Made by a program: the position numbers and the translations under genes
Shown: positions 22,983 through 32,262 of the stretch, one piece after another
How positions within the stretch are numbered: the first letter of the stretch is position 1
Layout: every line of letters begins with the position of its first letter
Source: CALVGQ01 sp964370435
GTDB taxonomy: Bacteria; Bacillota_I; Bacilli_A; Erysipelotrichales; Erysipelotrichaceae
Reading direction: 5' to 3'
Assembly: GCA_964370435.1 (NCBI GenBank)
Contig: CAYJJG010000012.1
Location: 1-49,822 of the forward strand
DNA: 49,822 nt
The notes under the pieces: model-generated
Told to the model about the DNA's origin: nothing
Database searches by the model: none
What the model saw: the letters and a program-made list of their open reading frames with translations, nothing else

Positions 22983-24012
22983 AATAATTTTAGCATTAAT
23001 AGCACTTTTAGTTATCCTAGGAAGTGGATGTTTATTCTTTTATCAATATCAACTTAGCGCTACTTCTAAAGTAGATGGGGTCATCTTTAGTGTTAACTCA
23101 GGTGAAGGTAGTTCATCTATATTAAAGCGATTAGAAGAGGAAAATTTAATTCATGATGATTTTATTGCTAAAATTCATCTACGATTTAATAGTTATTCTT
23201 TTTTTGCAGGTGATTATGAATTAAATGGTTATATGGATTTAGATCAAATTCTTACCACATTATCTGATCCTTCAATGGCGATGAGTGATGATGTAGTTAT
23301 TACTTTTATTGAAGGTGATTGGATTAAGCATATTGCCAGTAAAATTGAAGAAAATACAGATGTAAGTGAAGATGAATTATTAGCCTTATGGAATGATGAA
23401 AGTTATATTCGCTCACTAATGGAAGATTATCCATTTCTAACAGAAGCGATTTTTAATGAAGATAGTCGTTATTTATTAGAGGGGTATCTAATGCCTAATA
23501 CTTATCATTTTTCTAGCAGTTGGGATGCTGAAGAAATAACGCGTAAGATATTAGACCAATCTTTAGTTATTTATGAGCGTTATCAACAGGATATTGCTGA
23601 TTCAGGATTCAGTATTCACGAGGTATACACACTAGCTTCTATTGTTCAATATGAATCTGCTAGTGTTGAAGATATGAAATTAATTTCTGGGGTATTTTTA
23701 AATCGTATTGCGATTAATATGCCTTTAGAATCTAGTGTTACAGTTTGTTATGCCATTGATATTGATAAAGATGGTGATTGGAGAGACTGTGAGACTAATC
23801 CTGACTTTGATTCTCCATACAATACGTATAAGGTTGGTGGACTTCCACCTGGACCAATTTTAAATGCAGGTGAAGCTGCGATTGATTCGGTACTTAATCC
23901 TACACCATCAGATTATTTGTTTTTCTTAGCTGATGTTTATGGTGATGGAACAGTATATTATTCAGAAACGTATGAACAACATTTAGCTTATAAACGTCAA
24001 TATTTAGATTAA
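22966..24012 (+). CDS. mltG: Endolytic murein transglycosylase MltG
   Basis: MltG (YceG family) cuts nascent glycan strands at the membrane and sets peptidoglycan strand length. From the ATG at 22966 the product has 348 residues: one N-terminal membrane anchor (about residues 5-25), a LysM-like part, and the YceG catalytic domain. ASIVQYESASVEDMKLISGV contains the catalytic glutamate region, and PYNTYKVGGLPPGPILNAG is the family signature. An ATG at 22972 is a close alternative; a more distant ATG at 22930 lacks a ribosome site and would add a run of residues encoded inside the previous gene. It overlaps DUF1292 by 17 bases. The position matches Bacillus yrrL. Confidence 0.93.
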   Translation: MKMKNKIILALIALLVILGSGCLFFYQYQLSATSKVDGVIFSVNSGEGSSSILKRLEEENLIHDDFIAKIHLRFNSYSFFAGDYELNGYMDLDQILTTLSDPSMAMSDDVVITFIEGDWIKHIASKIEENTDVSEDELLALWNDESYIRSLMEDYPFLTEAIFNEDSRYLLEGYLMPNTYHFSSSWDAEEITRKILDQSLVIYERYQQDIADSGFSIHEVYTLASIVQYESASVEDMKLISGVFLNRIAINMPLESSVTVCYAIDIDKDGDWRDCETNPDFDSPYNTYKVGGLPPGPILNAGEAAIDSVLNPTPSDYLFFLADVYGDGTVYYSETYEQHLAYKRQYLD

Positions 24013-24028
24013 TTGACAGGGGGGCATG

Positions 24029-24658
24029 ATGAATACAGTTATTATTAGTATCGCCGGAGGAAGTGCATCAGGAAAGACCTCGATTGCAAAGAAATTAAAA
24101 GAAAAGTATGAACAAGAATCTTCAGTAGTCATCATCCGTTTAGATGATTATTATAAGGATCAAACGCATCTTACTATGGAAGAACGTATTAAGACGAATT
24201 ATGATCATCCTTTTGCTTTTGATATCGATTTATTAATTAAACAACTTGCTGAACTTAAAGAAGGCAAGGCTATTAGTAAACCAATTTATGATTTTGTCAC
24301 GCATACACGAAGTGAAGTGACTGAAAATATTGACCCGTGTGATGTTATTTTATTAGAAGGCTTATTTGTGCTTGAAGATGAGCGTATACGTGAGTTGTCA
24401 CATATTAAAATTTTTGTTGATACTGCAGCAGATATTCGCTTTATTAGACGTCTTGTACGCGATGTTGAAGAGCGTGGAAGAACATTACAGTCGGTGGTAA
24501 CTCAGTACATGGAAACAGTACGTGTAATGCATGATTTATTTGTTGAAACTAGTAAACGCTATGCAGATGTTATTATACCTGAAGGTGGTCACAATAGTGT
24601 AGCTATCGATTTGCTTAATACAAAAATTAGTAGTATTATTAACACCAATATGTTATAA
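24029..24658 (+). CDS. udk: Uridine kinase
   Basis: Udk phosphorylates uridine and cytidine in pyrimidine salvage. The 209 residues match. The N-terminal Walker A is GGSASGKTS at about residues 9-17, IRLDDYYKDQTHL and NYDHPFAFD carry the nucleoside-binding residues, and RRLVRDVEERGR is the lid. The ATG at 24029 is favoured over 24026 because the AGGGGGG ribosome site ends at 24024. It sits directly before greA, as in Bacillus. Confidence 0.95.
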   Translation: MNTVIISIAGGSASGKTSIAKKLKEKYEQESSVVIIRLDDYYKDQTHLTMEERIKTNYDHPFAFDIDLLIKQLAELKEGKAISKPIYDFVTHTRSEVTENIDPCDVILLEGLFVLEDERIRELSHIKIFVDTAADIRFIRRLVRDVEERGRTLQSVVTQYMETVRVMHDLFVETSKRYADVIIPEGGHNSVAIDLLNTKISSIINTNML

Positions 24659-24680
24659 TACCCAAGTTAGGAGTGTGGCT

Positions 24681-25151
24681 ATGACAGAAAAAGTATATGT
24701 AACTCAAGAAGGTTTAGAAGAGTTAAAACAAGAATTAGAACATTTAGTTCATGTTGTAAGACAAGAAGTCATTGAAGAATTAAAAGCTGCTCGTGCACAA
24801 GGAGATTTATCTGAAAATGCTGATTATGATGCAGCAAAAGACCGACAAGCACAAGTAGAATCTCGTATTGCTCAGCTAGAAGCAATGTTAAAAAATATTG
24901 AAATCATTGAAGAGACTAGTGGCGGAAAGTTAGTTCGCTTAGGATCTACGGTGCGCATTCAAGATTTATCAACAGATGAGACTTTTGTATATACTATAGT
25001 GGGAACAGTAGAGTCCGATCCGTTAAATGGTAAATTATCAAATACTACACCTTTAGCAGTAGCTATAATTGATAAAAAAGTAGGTGCTGTAGTAGAAGTT
25101 CAAGTTGATGAACCATATAAGGTAAAAGTATTAGAAATTAATGTTAAATAA
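24681..25151 (+). CDS. greA: Transcription elongation factor GreA
   Basis: GreA reactivates stalled RNA polymerase by stimulating cleavage of the backtracked transcript. The 156 residues hold the N-terminal coiled coil with the tip acidic residues (RAQGDLSENADYDAAKDRQA at about residues 36-55) and a C-terminal FKBP-like domain (LVRLGSTVRIQD onward). The ATG at 24681 has AGGAG 7 bases upstream; a GTG at 24675 lies in that site. It closes the block syntenic with Bacillus. No terminator is visible before comEA. Confidence 0.96.
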   Translation: MTEKVYVTQEGLEELKQELEHLVHVVRQEVIEELKAARAQGDLSENADYDAAKDRQAQVESRIAQLEAMLKNIEIIEETSGGKLVRLGSTVRIQDLSTDETFVYTIVGTVESDPLNGKLSNTTPLAVAIIDKKVGAVVEVQVDEPYKVKVLEINVK

Positions 25152-25189
25152 GTAGGTAATTTCAAAATTTTGCAAATAAATAAGTAGGT
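25146..25189 (+). repeat. 12-bp direct repeat spanning the greA stop and comEA ribosome site
   Basis: AAATAAGTAGGT occurs at 25146-25157 and again at 25178-25189. The second copy supplies the AGGTGAT ribosome site of comEA; the first contains the greA stop codon. The repeat probably arose from a small local duplication. Confidence 0.6.
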
Positions 25190-25195
25190 GATCAT

Positions 25196-25663
25196 ATGAG
25201 AAAACTACTTATTTTTTTTATTGCATTTACTTTTTTATTAACAATCAGTTATCAACCTTTACTACTTAGTGATGTTAAATCACAAACGATAGTAGTAGAG
25301 GTTCGTGGTGAAGTTGAAAATCCTGGACTATTTACTGTAAATACACCTATAACTTTTGAACAACTATTATCGAAATTAGTTTTAACAGATCAAAGTGATA
25401 TAGAACATCTTAGTAAGCAAATGTTATTGTATGATAAACAGATCATCATTATTCGTGAAGCAATTGCTGTTAGTTGTGTGTCTTTAAATAGTGCATCTCT
25501 AGAAGAATTAATGACTTTAGAAGGAATAGGGGAGGCTACTGCTCAAAAAATAATTGATTATCGCATTCAATATAGAGGTTTTAAGAGCATTGAAGAAATA
25601 ATGCAAGTTAATGGCATAAAAGAAGGCAAATTCAATAAAATAAAGGATTTGTTGTGTCTATAA
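25196..25663 (+). CDS. comEA: Competence DNA receptor ComEA
   Basis: ComEA is the membrane-anchored receptor that binds double-stranded DNA outside the cell. The 155 residues show an N-terminal membrane anchor (about 4-22), an SLBB-type domain (VEVRGEVENPGLFTV at about residues 37-51), and a C-terminal pair of helix-hairpin-helix motifs (LNSASLEELMTLEGIGEATA, then EEIMQVNGIKEGKF). The cytosine deaminase-like comEB found next in Bacillus is missing. The stop overlaps comEC by 10 bases. ComK at 7.8 kb is the expected activator, though I see no clear AAAA-N5-TTTT ComK box just upstream. Confidence 0.92.
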   Translation: MRKLLIFFIAFTFLLTISYQPLLLSDVKSQTIVVEVRGEVENPGLFTVNTPITFEQLLSKLVLTDQSDIEHLSKQMLLYDKQIIIIREAIAVSCVSLNSASLEELMTLEGIGEATAQKIIDYRIQYRGFKSIEEIMQVNGIKEGKFNKIKDLLCL

Positions 25664-27561
25664 CAAATATTGATATTGTACTAGTAGCAATAATTTTATT
25701 TATACTTTCTTTTAATACATTAATTGCTTATTTTATGGCTGGAATACTATTATTGTTAACAATTAAAAAAGTAAAATGGTATACACTGGTGTTAATATTA
25801 ATAGGAATTGTTAGGCTTCTTTATCCTAGCAATGTTGTGATTCAAAATCACATCATGGGTAATGTAATATCTATTAACCCTGCCTCTTTTGTAGTGGCTA
25901 CTGATCAAGGAAATTATTTAGTGATTAGCGAGGAATCTTTCTTATTAGATGATTATATAGAAGTTCATGGAAAAATACTACAAGATGATTTAAGTCCTCA
26001 TTTCTATGCCTTTGATTATCAACAATATCAATCCCAGCAACAGATTTCAGCATCTTTATATGCTGAAGAAATTAAAGTAATTCAAGATACCAATAGTTTA
26101 AGAGGAAGGCTACATGAAAAAATCATGCAACATTCATCTTCAAAATTGATGATGAATCTCTTACTAAATCAAAACTTGAGTACTGACGAAGACTTCATTA
26201 TTCAATGTGGATTTCATTATGGAGTATTGATTTATGGTATTAGAAAAATAGCTAATTATTTTTTCAATAAGAAAAAATCTAAAAGTATTCAACTTATTTT
26301 TATTACAGGACTATTCATTATTCTTCAGGGGAACATAGCATTATTTCGATATTTGTTTTTTATTCTTTTTGAAGACTTTAGTCTATCATCTAAAAATAAA
26401 GTTGGATTATTTACACTATTAGTATTTTTTTATCATCCACCTTTATGTTCATCTTTAGCTTTTATTATTCCTATTGGTTTAAAGTTGTTACCTTATTCTA
26501 TTAAGTATACAAGAGTACTGTTTTTAATAACGATACAATCCTTTTTCTTTAGTTCTTATACCATTTTTAATATATTATTTTTTACTATTTTACAACGTTT
26601 AATTGCTTTAATAACTGTTATTAGCGTTTTTGACTTAGTGTTAAATACAACATTAGCAACAACTCTTTATTCTTTTTTAGCTAAATTATATACTTTAGAT
26701 ATAATTCATTTAAGTGAAGTAAGGGGAAAATTACCTATATTTTTAACATTTTTAATACTGTTATATTTGTTTTATAATCCTAAATTTAAATACAATATAA
26801 AGTTAATTATCATCGTTACATCAACGCTATATAGTGGGTTTTTAAGTCCTTTTGCAGAAGTAAGTATGATCAATGTAGGGCAAGGAGATAGTTTTTTAAT
26901 ACGACTTCCTTTTAATCAAGGTACCATACTTGTTGATACAGGTAAAGCATCTGCTTATCAAAGTTTAAAATCCTTTCTTTTTGCTAAAGGAATTAAAGAG
27001 ATAGATGCTTTAATTATCACACATAATGATGATGATCATAATGCGAATGTAGAGGTATTAATGAACGATTTTAATGTCAAAGAGTTGATTAATGTATATC
27101 AGCCAAGTTATCAATTAAATCAACTATCTCTCAATTTTCTATCAACTAGTGATATATATGATAATGATAATGATAATAGTTTAGTGTTTTATTTTACATT
27201 AAATCATTTAACGTTCTTATTTACAGGAGATATTTCTAAACAAGTGGAACTAGATTTACTACAAGCTTATCCAAACTTAGCTTGTGATGTTTTAAAAATT
27301 GCTCATCATGGAAGCAAGAGTTCAAGTAGTGATACTTTCATAGATTCAGTTCACCCTCAACTTGCCCTAATTAGTAGTGGCTACAACAACAGTTACCATC
27401 ATCCTAGTGTAGAGGTTCTTCAAATATTAGAAAAACAGGGTATTTATAGCTTAAATACAGCTGCTGAAGGGGATATTAGCATATATATGACACGTTTTTT
27501 TAATTTTATTATGACTGCTAATCAACAATTTGTTATAATAAATGAGGTGATTGAAGAATGA
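25654..27561 (+). CDS. comEC: DNA uptake channel ComEC/Rec2
   Basis: ComEC carries single-stranded DNA across the membrane. The 635 residues contain two or three N-terminal membrane segments, an OB-like external domain (about 60-150), a central polytopic competence domain (about 170-400), and a C-terminal metallo-beta-lactamase domain (SMINVGQGDSFLIRLPF; LIITHNDDDHNANVEVL; IAHHGSKSSS; SGYNNSYHHPS). That domain keeps the HxDDDH ligands and is probably a nuclease. It is shorter than Bacillus ComEC (about 776). The GTG at 25654 follows AAAGGA. An in-frame (GATAAT)3 repeat at 27160-27177 encodes alternating Asp/Asn. The stop overlaps holA by 4 bases. Confidence 0.92.
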   Translation: MSITNIDIVLVAIILFILSFNTLIAYFMAGILLLLTIKKVKWYTLVLILIGIVRLLYPSNVVIQNHIMGNVISINPASFVVATDQGNYLVISEESFLLDDYIEVHGKILQDDLSPHFYAFDYQQYQSQQQISASLYAEEIKVIQDTNSLRGRLHEKIMQHSSSKLMMNLLLNQNLSTDEDFIIQCGFHYGVLIYGIRKIANYFFNKKKSKSIQLIFITGLFIILQGNIALFRYLFFILFEDFSLSSKNKVGLFTLLVFFYHPPLCSSLAFIIPIGLKLLPYSIKYTRVLFLITIQSFFFSSYTIFNILFFTILQRLIALITVISVFDLVLNTTLATTLYSFLAKLYTLDIIHLSEVRGKLPIFLTFLILLYLFYNPKFKYNIKLIIIVTSTLYSGFLSPFAEVSMINVGQGDSFLIRLPFNQGTILVDTGKASAYQSLKSFLFAKGIKEIDALIITHNDDDHNANVEVLMNDFNVKELINVYQPSYQLNQLSLNFLSTSDIYDNDNDNSLVFYFTLNHLTFLFTGDISKQVELDLLQAYPNLACDVLKIAHHGSKSSSSDTFIDSVHPQLALISSGYNNSYHHPSVEVLQILEKQGIYSLNTAAEGDISIYMTRFFNFIMTANQQFVIINEVIEE

Positions 27562-28517
27562 ATTATTGTATCTATGGAAATGAACAACCTTTAGTTAAAA
27601 ATAAAATAAGGGAAATAATGCATCATTATGACAATCAAGAAGAAGTTGCTATTGCCTATTATGATGGAAATAGTACAGGTTTTAGGATTCAAGAAGTTAT
27701 AGATGACTGCATGACAATACCTTTTTTAAGTAAGCACAAAGTAGTGATTGTACAAAATGCTCTTTTTTTAACTGCTAATAGCAATCTTAGCGATAAAGAT
27801 CAAAATACCTTAATAGAATATCTTGAAAATTCTTCAAAAGATATTGATTTAATATTAACAGGTAATTTTGATAAATTTGATAGTAGAAAAAAGATGGTTA
27901 AATCTATTCAAAAATTAATGCAGTGCCACGTGTTTAATCACTTACAAGAGGATCAATTTATTGCCTATGTAAAGCAGACATTAAAAGCAAATCAACTTAA
28001 TTTAACAAACGATGCTTTAGAAGAGTTGTTAAGTAGATTAAATTCGGATATGTTAACTTTTAAACATATAGTAGATAAATTATGTTTATATCCTGAGGCT
28101 CTTGATATAAAAGCAATTCAAAGTTTAGTTTCAAGGCCACTTGAAGATAATGTATTTGCATTAGTAGATGCAGTTATTAAAAGTAATATAAAAGACGCTT
28201 TTTTCTGTTGGCGTGATCTGCAAGTAATTAATAGTGAACCTATAGCATTAGTTGCTTTAATAGGTGGACAATTTAAGCTACTCTATCAAGTAAAAATACT
28301 TACTAAAAACAATTATACTAAAGAAGATATTGCTTCAAAGTTAAAAATACACCCATATCGTGTTAAACTTGCGATAGAGTCAAGTCGAAGAATAAGTGAA
28401 AGTCGTCTATCTGCATTGATTATGAGAAGTGCTCAGTTTGATCAACAACTCAAAATGGGATTAGTAAATAAAACTTTAGGTTTTGAGCATTTTTTATTAG
28501 ATGTTACGAGAGGATAA
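27558..28517 (+). CDS. holA: DNA polymerase III subunit delta
   Basis: HolA is the clamp-loader subunit that opens the beta sliding clamp. The 319 residues have the family start (NYCIYGNEQPLVKNKIREI), the KHKVVIVQNALFL and LILTGNFDKFDSRKK segments of the AAA+-like fold, and the C-terminal helical collar (FALVDAVIKSNIKDAFFCW; HPYRVKLAIESSRR). The position directly after comEC, with overlapping start and stop, matches Bacillus (yqeN). In Bacillus rpsT follows on the other strand; here a serine dehydratase follows instead. Confidence 0.93.
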   Translation: MNYCIYGNEQPLVKNKIREIMHHYDNQEEVAIAYYDGNSTGFRIQEVIDDCMTIPFLSKHKVVIVQNALFLTANSNLSDKDQNTLIEYLENSSKDIDLILTGNFDKFDSRKKMVKSIQKLMQCHVFNHLQEDQFIAYVKQTLKANQLNLTNDALEELLSRLNSDMLTFKHIVDKLCLYPEALDIKAIQSLVSRPLEDNVFALVDAVIKSNIKDAFFCWRDLQVINSEPIALVALIGGQFKLLYQVKILTKNNYTKEDIASKLKIHPYRVKLAIESSRRISESRLSALIMRSAQFDQQLKMGLVNKTLGFEHFLLDVTRG

Positions 28518-28520
28518 ACT

Positions 28521-29726
28521 ATGGAATCAATTAAAAATTTATATCAAATCGGTTATGGTCCAAGTAGCTCACATACTTTAGCTCCTGCTAAAGCATGTAA
28601 GCTATTTAAAGAAGAATTTAAAAATGTAAAGAAGGTTACTGTTGAGTTATATGGCTCTTTATCGTTAACTGGAAAAGGGCATTTCACCGATTATATCATT
28701 CATAAAACCTTTGATTCTTATCCTTGTGAAGTCATATTTAAACTAGATTGGCAGGAAAGTTTCCCAAATGGTTTTTACATTTTTGGCTACGACAATAACA
28801 ATCATTGTATTGCTAAGTGGACAGTATTTTCAGTTGGTGGTGGAAGCATTAAAATTCTTGAAAAACCTAATAATGATGCTTTAATGATTTATCCTCATCG
28901 CTACATGAGCGATATAATAAATTATTGTATTGAACAAAATTATAATTTTGTAGACTATGTAGTGTCCTTTGATAAAGAGGTTAAAGCTTATTTAGATACT
29001 ATTTTAGAAGCGATGCTTAACTCGGTTGAAGAAGGATTAAAAAATACTGGTGTGCTGCCAGGAAAATTAGCGATGCAGCGAAGTGCTAAATCGATTTATG
29101 AAAAAGCGCAGTCGGTACATGAGGACAGTGAAAAAATCAAATTAAAACAACTTTCCTATGCTTATGCTGCTAGTGAACAAAATGCATCGATTGGAGTAGT
29201 AGTAACCGCACCAACGTTGGGAGCTTGTGGCATAATAGCGGGGATGATGTACTATTATTATCATGATTTAAAGATTGATAAAGAGCGTTTAATTGAATCC
29301 TTAATGGTAGCAGGTTTATTTGGAAACATTATTAAGCATAACGCAACTATTTCAGGAGCTGTAGGAGGATGTCAAGCTGAGATAGGGACAGCTTGCTGTA
29401 TGGCTGCATCAGCAGCTGCTTACCTTAATGATTTAGATTTAAATCATATAGAGTATGCTGCTGAAATTGGAATGGAGCATCATCTTGGATTAACCTGTGA
29501 TCCCGTTGGCGGTTATGTTATAATCCCTTGTATTGAACGTAATGCAGTAGCGTTACTTCGTTCATTTGATGCAATGCTTTTAGCAAAACACATGGGTCAA
29601 ATTAAAGCAAACAGAATACGTTTTGACATGGTAGTTAACACCATGAGTTATACAGGTAAAAAATTACCGATAGAATTAAAAGAAACCTCTTTAGGAGGTT
29701 TAGCTATGGAAATTAAAGTAGATTAG
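28521..29726 (+). CDS. L-serine ammonia-lyase, single-chain iron-sulfur type
   Basis: This enzyme deaminates L-serine to pyruvate using an oxygen-sensitive 4Fe-4S cluster instead of pyridoxal phosphate. The 401 residues carry both subunit regions in one chain: the beta-like part begins with GYGPSSSHTLAPAKA, and the alpha-like part (from about residue 180) holds TLGACGIIAGMM, GAVGGCQAEIGTACCM and GLTCDPVGGYVIIPC, the cysteines that bind the cluster. Bacillus has separate sdaAA and sdaAB genes; single-chain forms are known in other bacteria. It would feed pyruvate into the AckA/AdhE fermentation pathway, and its enamine product is a RidA-type substrate. It starts 4 bases after holA with a GAGAGGA ribosome site. 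Confidence 0.92.
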   Translation: MESIKNLYQIGYGPSSSHTLAPAKACKLFKEEFKNVKKVTVELYGSLSLTGKGHFTDYIIHKTFDSYPCEVIFKLDWQESFPNGFYIFGYDNNNHCIAKWTVFSVGGGSIKILEKPNNDALMIYPHRYMSDIINYCIEQNYNFVDYVVSFDKEVKAYLDTILEAMLNSVEEGLKNTGVLPGKLAMQRSAKSIYEKAQSVHEDSEKIKLKQLSYAYAASEQNASIGVVVTAPTLGACGIIAGMMYYYYHDLKIDKERLIESLMVAGLFGNIIKHNATISGAVGGCQAEIGTACCMAASAAAYLNDLDLNHIEYAAEIGMEHHLGLTCDPVGGYVIIPCIERNAVALLRSFDAMLLAKHMGQIKANRIRFDMVVNTMSYTGKKLPIELKETSLGGLAMEIKVD

Positions 29727-29736
29727 TGGAGGTCTT

Positions 29737-29943
29737 ATGTTAAAAATAGTATTTTTTCCAATTAAATTAGTTTTGAGTATCGCATCTTTTTTCATTTCAC
29801 TTTGTGGACGATTACTTACAATTATTTTAGGCATTATCTTAGTATCAGTTGGTTTATTGTTTTGTGTAAGTCTAATAGGATTCTTTATAGGGATACCAAT
29901 AGCATTTTTAGGTTTTAGCATGATTATAAAAGGATTATTTTAA
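29737..29943 (+). CDS. Small hydrophobic membrane protein
   Basis: This 68-residue protein is nearly all hydrophobic, with two or three membrane segments (about residues 4-22, 26-46 and 47-66), several glycines in the last two, and a GRLLTIILG stretch between them. The GGAGG ribosome site 7 bases before the ATG and the one-base overlap with the next gene support it as real. I do not recognise the family, and no function can be read. Confidence 0.65.
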   Translation: MLKIVFFPIKLVLSIASFFISLCGRLLTIILGIILVSVGLLFCVSLIGFFIGIPIAFLGFSMIIKGLF

Positions 29944-32174
29944 TGAATAAAGTAGAATTATTAGCTCCGGCTGGATCAATGGATGCCTTAAAGGCTGCAA
30001 TTAGTTTCGGAGCTGATGCGGTGTATTTAGGTGGACTTCGCTTTGGAGCGCGCTCTTTTGCGCATAATTTTAGTAATGAAGAATTACAAGAAGCAGTAAT
30101 ATACGCGCACTTAAGAGGAGTTAAAATCTATGTTACAGTTAATACACTAATCTATGAAAGTGAATTACTTGAAGTAAAATCATACATTGATTTTTTATAT
30201 CATATCGAAGTAGATGCAGTTATTGTGCAAGATTTAGGTTTATTTGAATTAATTAAGGAAAATTATCCTGATTTTGAAATACATTGTTCAACACAAATGC
30301 ATGTTCATAATGTTGAAGGTGCCAAATTAATGAAAAGGTTAGGCGCAAGTCGTGTTGTTTTAGCTCGGGAAAGTGGCCTTCCGTTAATAAAAAAAGTAGT
30401 TAAAGAAGGAATAGAAGTTGAAACTTTCGTTCATGGAGCTTTATGTATGAGTTATAGTGGACAATGTTTAATGAGTAGTTTTCAGGGTGGAAGAAGTGGT
30501 AATCGTGGCCAATGTGCACAACCTTGTAGATTAAATTATACCCTACTTCAAGGAGATAAGAAGGTCGATGAAGGCTATTTACTTAGTTTAAAAGATTTAT
30601 ATACATTAGAACATGTAGATGAATTAATTACTGCAGGAATACATAGTTTTAAAATTGAAGGACGGATGAAACGAAGTGAATACGTAGGAGAAGTAGTGCG
30701 TATTTATCGCCAAGCTATTGATAATTTCTATCATAAACAAGCACAAAATACTCTTGCACAGGATAAGGAAAGTTTAATGAAACTGTTTAACCGCTCTTTT
30801 AGCAAAGGATATGTTTTTAATGATAATAATTTACTTAATACTTATCGCCCTAATCATATGGGTATTAATATAGCAAAGATAGTTCAAATAAATAATGATA
30901 AAATACAAATAAAGTTAAATCACTCCTTGAATCAAGGAGATGGTATTCGAATATTAAATAAGTACGAAGATTATGGTATGCTAGTTAATAAAATTTTAAA
31001 AGATAGTAAAGTAGTTGAAGGTGCACATAGTGGTGATGTAGTAGAGTTACCTATCAAAAGAGACCTTAAATTACAAATTAATGATGAAGTGGTTTTAACT
31101 TCTGATAGTAAACAGCTACAGACAATCCAAAATAACATTAAACCTTACTATAAGCGTATCCAACTATTTGCTAAAGTTAGTGCAAAAATAGGTTCAGCTA
31201 TAGTGTTTTCATTATCGGATTTAAAACATTCAGTCAGTGTAGTAAGTGAAGAAACAGTATCGCAGGCTAAAACATCTCCACTACTTAGAGAACGTCTGCT
31301 ACTACAATTGTCCAAAATTAATGATACACCTTATGAGATACATTTTAATGAAGTTGATATCGATGATGAGATTTTCTTTAGTTTAAAAGCACTTAATGAA
31401 CTAAAAAGAAAAGCAATAAAAGAAATTGATGAAGCTAGAATAAAAGTAAATCGAACATTGATCAAAGTCGATTATCCAGTGGAGATAAACAGAAAACCTA
31501 TTAAGAATTTATTGATTAGTATAACTACAGCTATACATAAAGAAGTTTTAAGCAATGTTTCAAATAGTATACTGTTTTCATCACGAAAAAATTTATGTAA
31601 TAACGAAGATGTTTTTTATAAAGGTTTAAGAGTTAATGAGCAAAGTGAAGAAATTAAGGGTAGTTACGTATTAGCGTCTCAGCTAGGTGATTTATATCCT
31701 CATAAGCAACAAACCATCATTGCTGACAGTAGTTTTAATGTTTGTAATAGCTACAGTGTTCGCTTATTAGAAAAATGTGGTGTCAGTGGTGTTGTAGCGT
31801 CTCTAGAAGCAAGTGATAAACAAATTAAAGACCTTATTGAAGGGTATCAAATTCGCTACCATGAACAATGTATAATAGGAAAAGTTATATATGGACATCG
31901 TGAAGCAATGATAATGAAAACATGTATTATACGTGGTCAATCAGATAAATTAAAATGCTGTCAATGTCAAAGCGATACCTATAAATTAAGAAACACTAAC
32001 AACGTACAATATATTGTTTTTAAGGATGATCACTGTCATAATATTTTATTAGAAGAAAAAGCATATGTGGATAGAAAACAGCATTTAGGACTTACTTTTA
32101 AGCTTTTAAATTTTACTATTGAGGATGAATGTGAAATGCGTCACGTATTATCGTCACTTAAAATCAAATATTAA
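29943..32174 (+). CDS. U32-family protein, RlhA-like (with DUF3656 region)
   Basis: This 743-residue protein has the U32 fold at its N-terminus: LLAPAGSMDALKAAISFGAD at the start and the U32 signature ETFVHGALCMSYSGQCLMS at about residues 160-178, with further cysteines in GNRGQCAQPCRLNY. The long C-terminal part fits the DUF3656-containing branch, whose Escherichia member RlhA hydroxylates C2501 of 23S rRNA. Shorter U32 pairs (RlhA, TrhP, UbiUV) act in RNA or quinone hydroxylation with prephenate or an iron-sulfur cluster. The name 'collagenase' seen in older annotations is not supported. The last cysteine cluster (LKCCQCQSD) near residue 679 is notable. Confidence 0.85.
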   Translation: MNKVELLAPAGSMDALKAAISFGADAVYLGGLRFGARSFAHNFSNEELQEAVIYAHLRGVKIYVTVNTLIYESELLEVKSYIDFLYHIEVDAVIVQDLGLFELIKENYPDFEIHCSTQMHVHNVEGAKLMKRLGASRVVLARESGLPLIKKVVKEGIEVETFVHGALCMSYSGQCLMSSFQGGRSGNRGQCAQPCRLNYTLLQGDKKVDEGYLLSLKDLYTLEHVDELITAGIHSFKIEGRMKRSEYVGEVVRIYRQAIDNFYHKQAQNTLAQDKESLMKLFNRSFSKGYVFNDNNLLNTYRPNHMGINIAKIVQINNDKIQIKLNHSLNQGDGIRILNKYEDYGMLVNKILKDSKVVEGAHSGDVVELPIKRDLKLQINDEVVLTSDSKQLQTIQNNIKPYYKRIQLFAKVSAKIGSAIVFSLSDLKHSVSVVSEETVSQAKTSPLLRERLLLQLSKINDTPYEIHFNEVDIDDEIFFSLKALNELKRKAIKEIDEARIKVNRTLIKVDYPVEINRKPIKNLLISITTAIHKEVLSNVSNSILFSSRKNLCNNEDVFYKGLRVNEQSEEIKGSYVLASQLGDLYPHKQQTIIADSSFNVCNSYSVRLLEKCGVSGVVASLEASDKQIKDLIEGYQIRYHEQCIIGKVIYGHREAMIMKTCIIRGQSDKLKCCQCQSDTYKLRNTNNVQYIVFKDDHCHNILLEEKAYVDRKQHLGLTFKLLNFTIEDECEMRHVLSSLKIKY

Positions 32175-32227
32175 TGGAGTAATTTCGCAATATTAACCAA
32201 ATTACCTGTGTTTTTTTGCTTGTTTTT

Positions 32228-32236
32228 TGGTATAAT
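32228..32236 (+). promoter_or_regulatory. Extended -10 promoter for smc
   Basis: TGGTATAAT (TGn plus a perfect TATAAT at 32231-32236) lies 26 bases before the smc start codon. No good -35 is present at the expected distance. The preceding tract is T-rich. Confidence 0.5.
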
Positions 32237-32262
32237 AATTTAATGAAGTTAGGAGGCACACT

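Noticed and set aside
27160..27177. A (GATAAT)3 repeat in comEC as a phase-variation site
   Set aside because: The unit is six bases, so a change in copy number keeps the frame and only adds or removes Asp-Asn pairs.
29943..32174. Collagenase activity for the U32 protein
   Set aside because: Characterised relatives with this layout act in RNA hydroxylation; no protease active site is evident.
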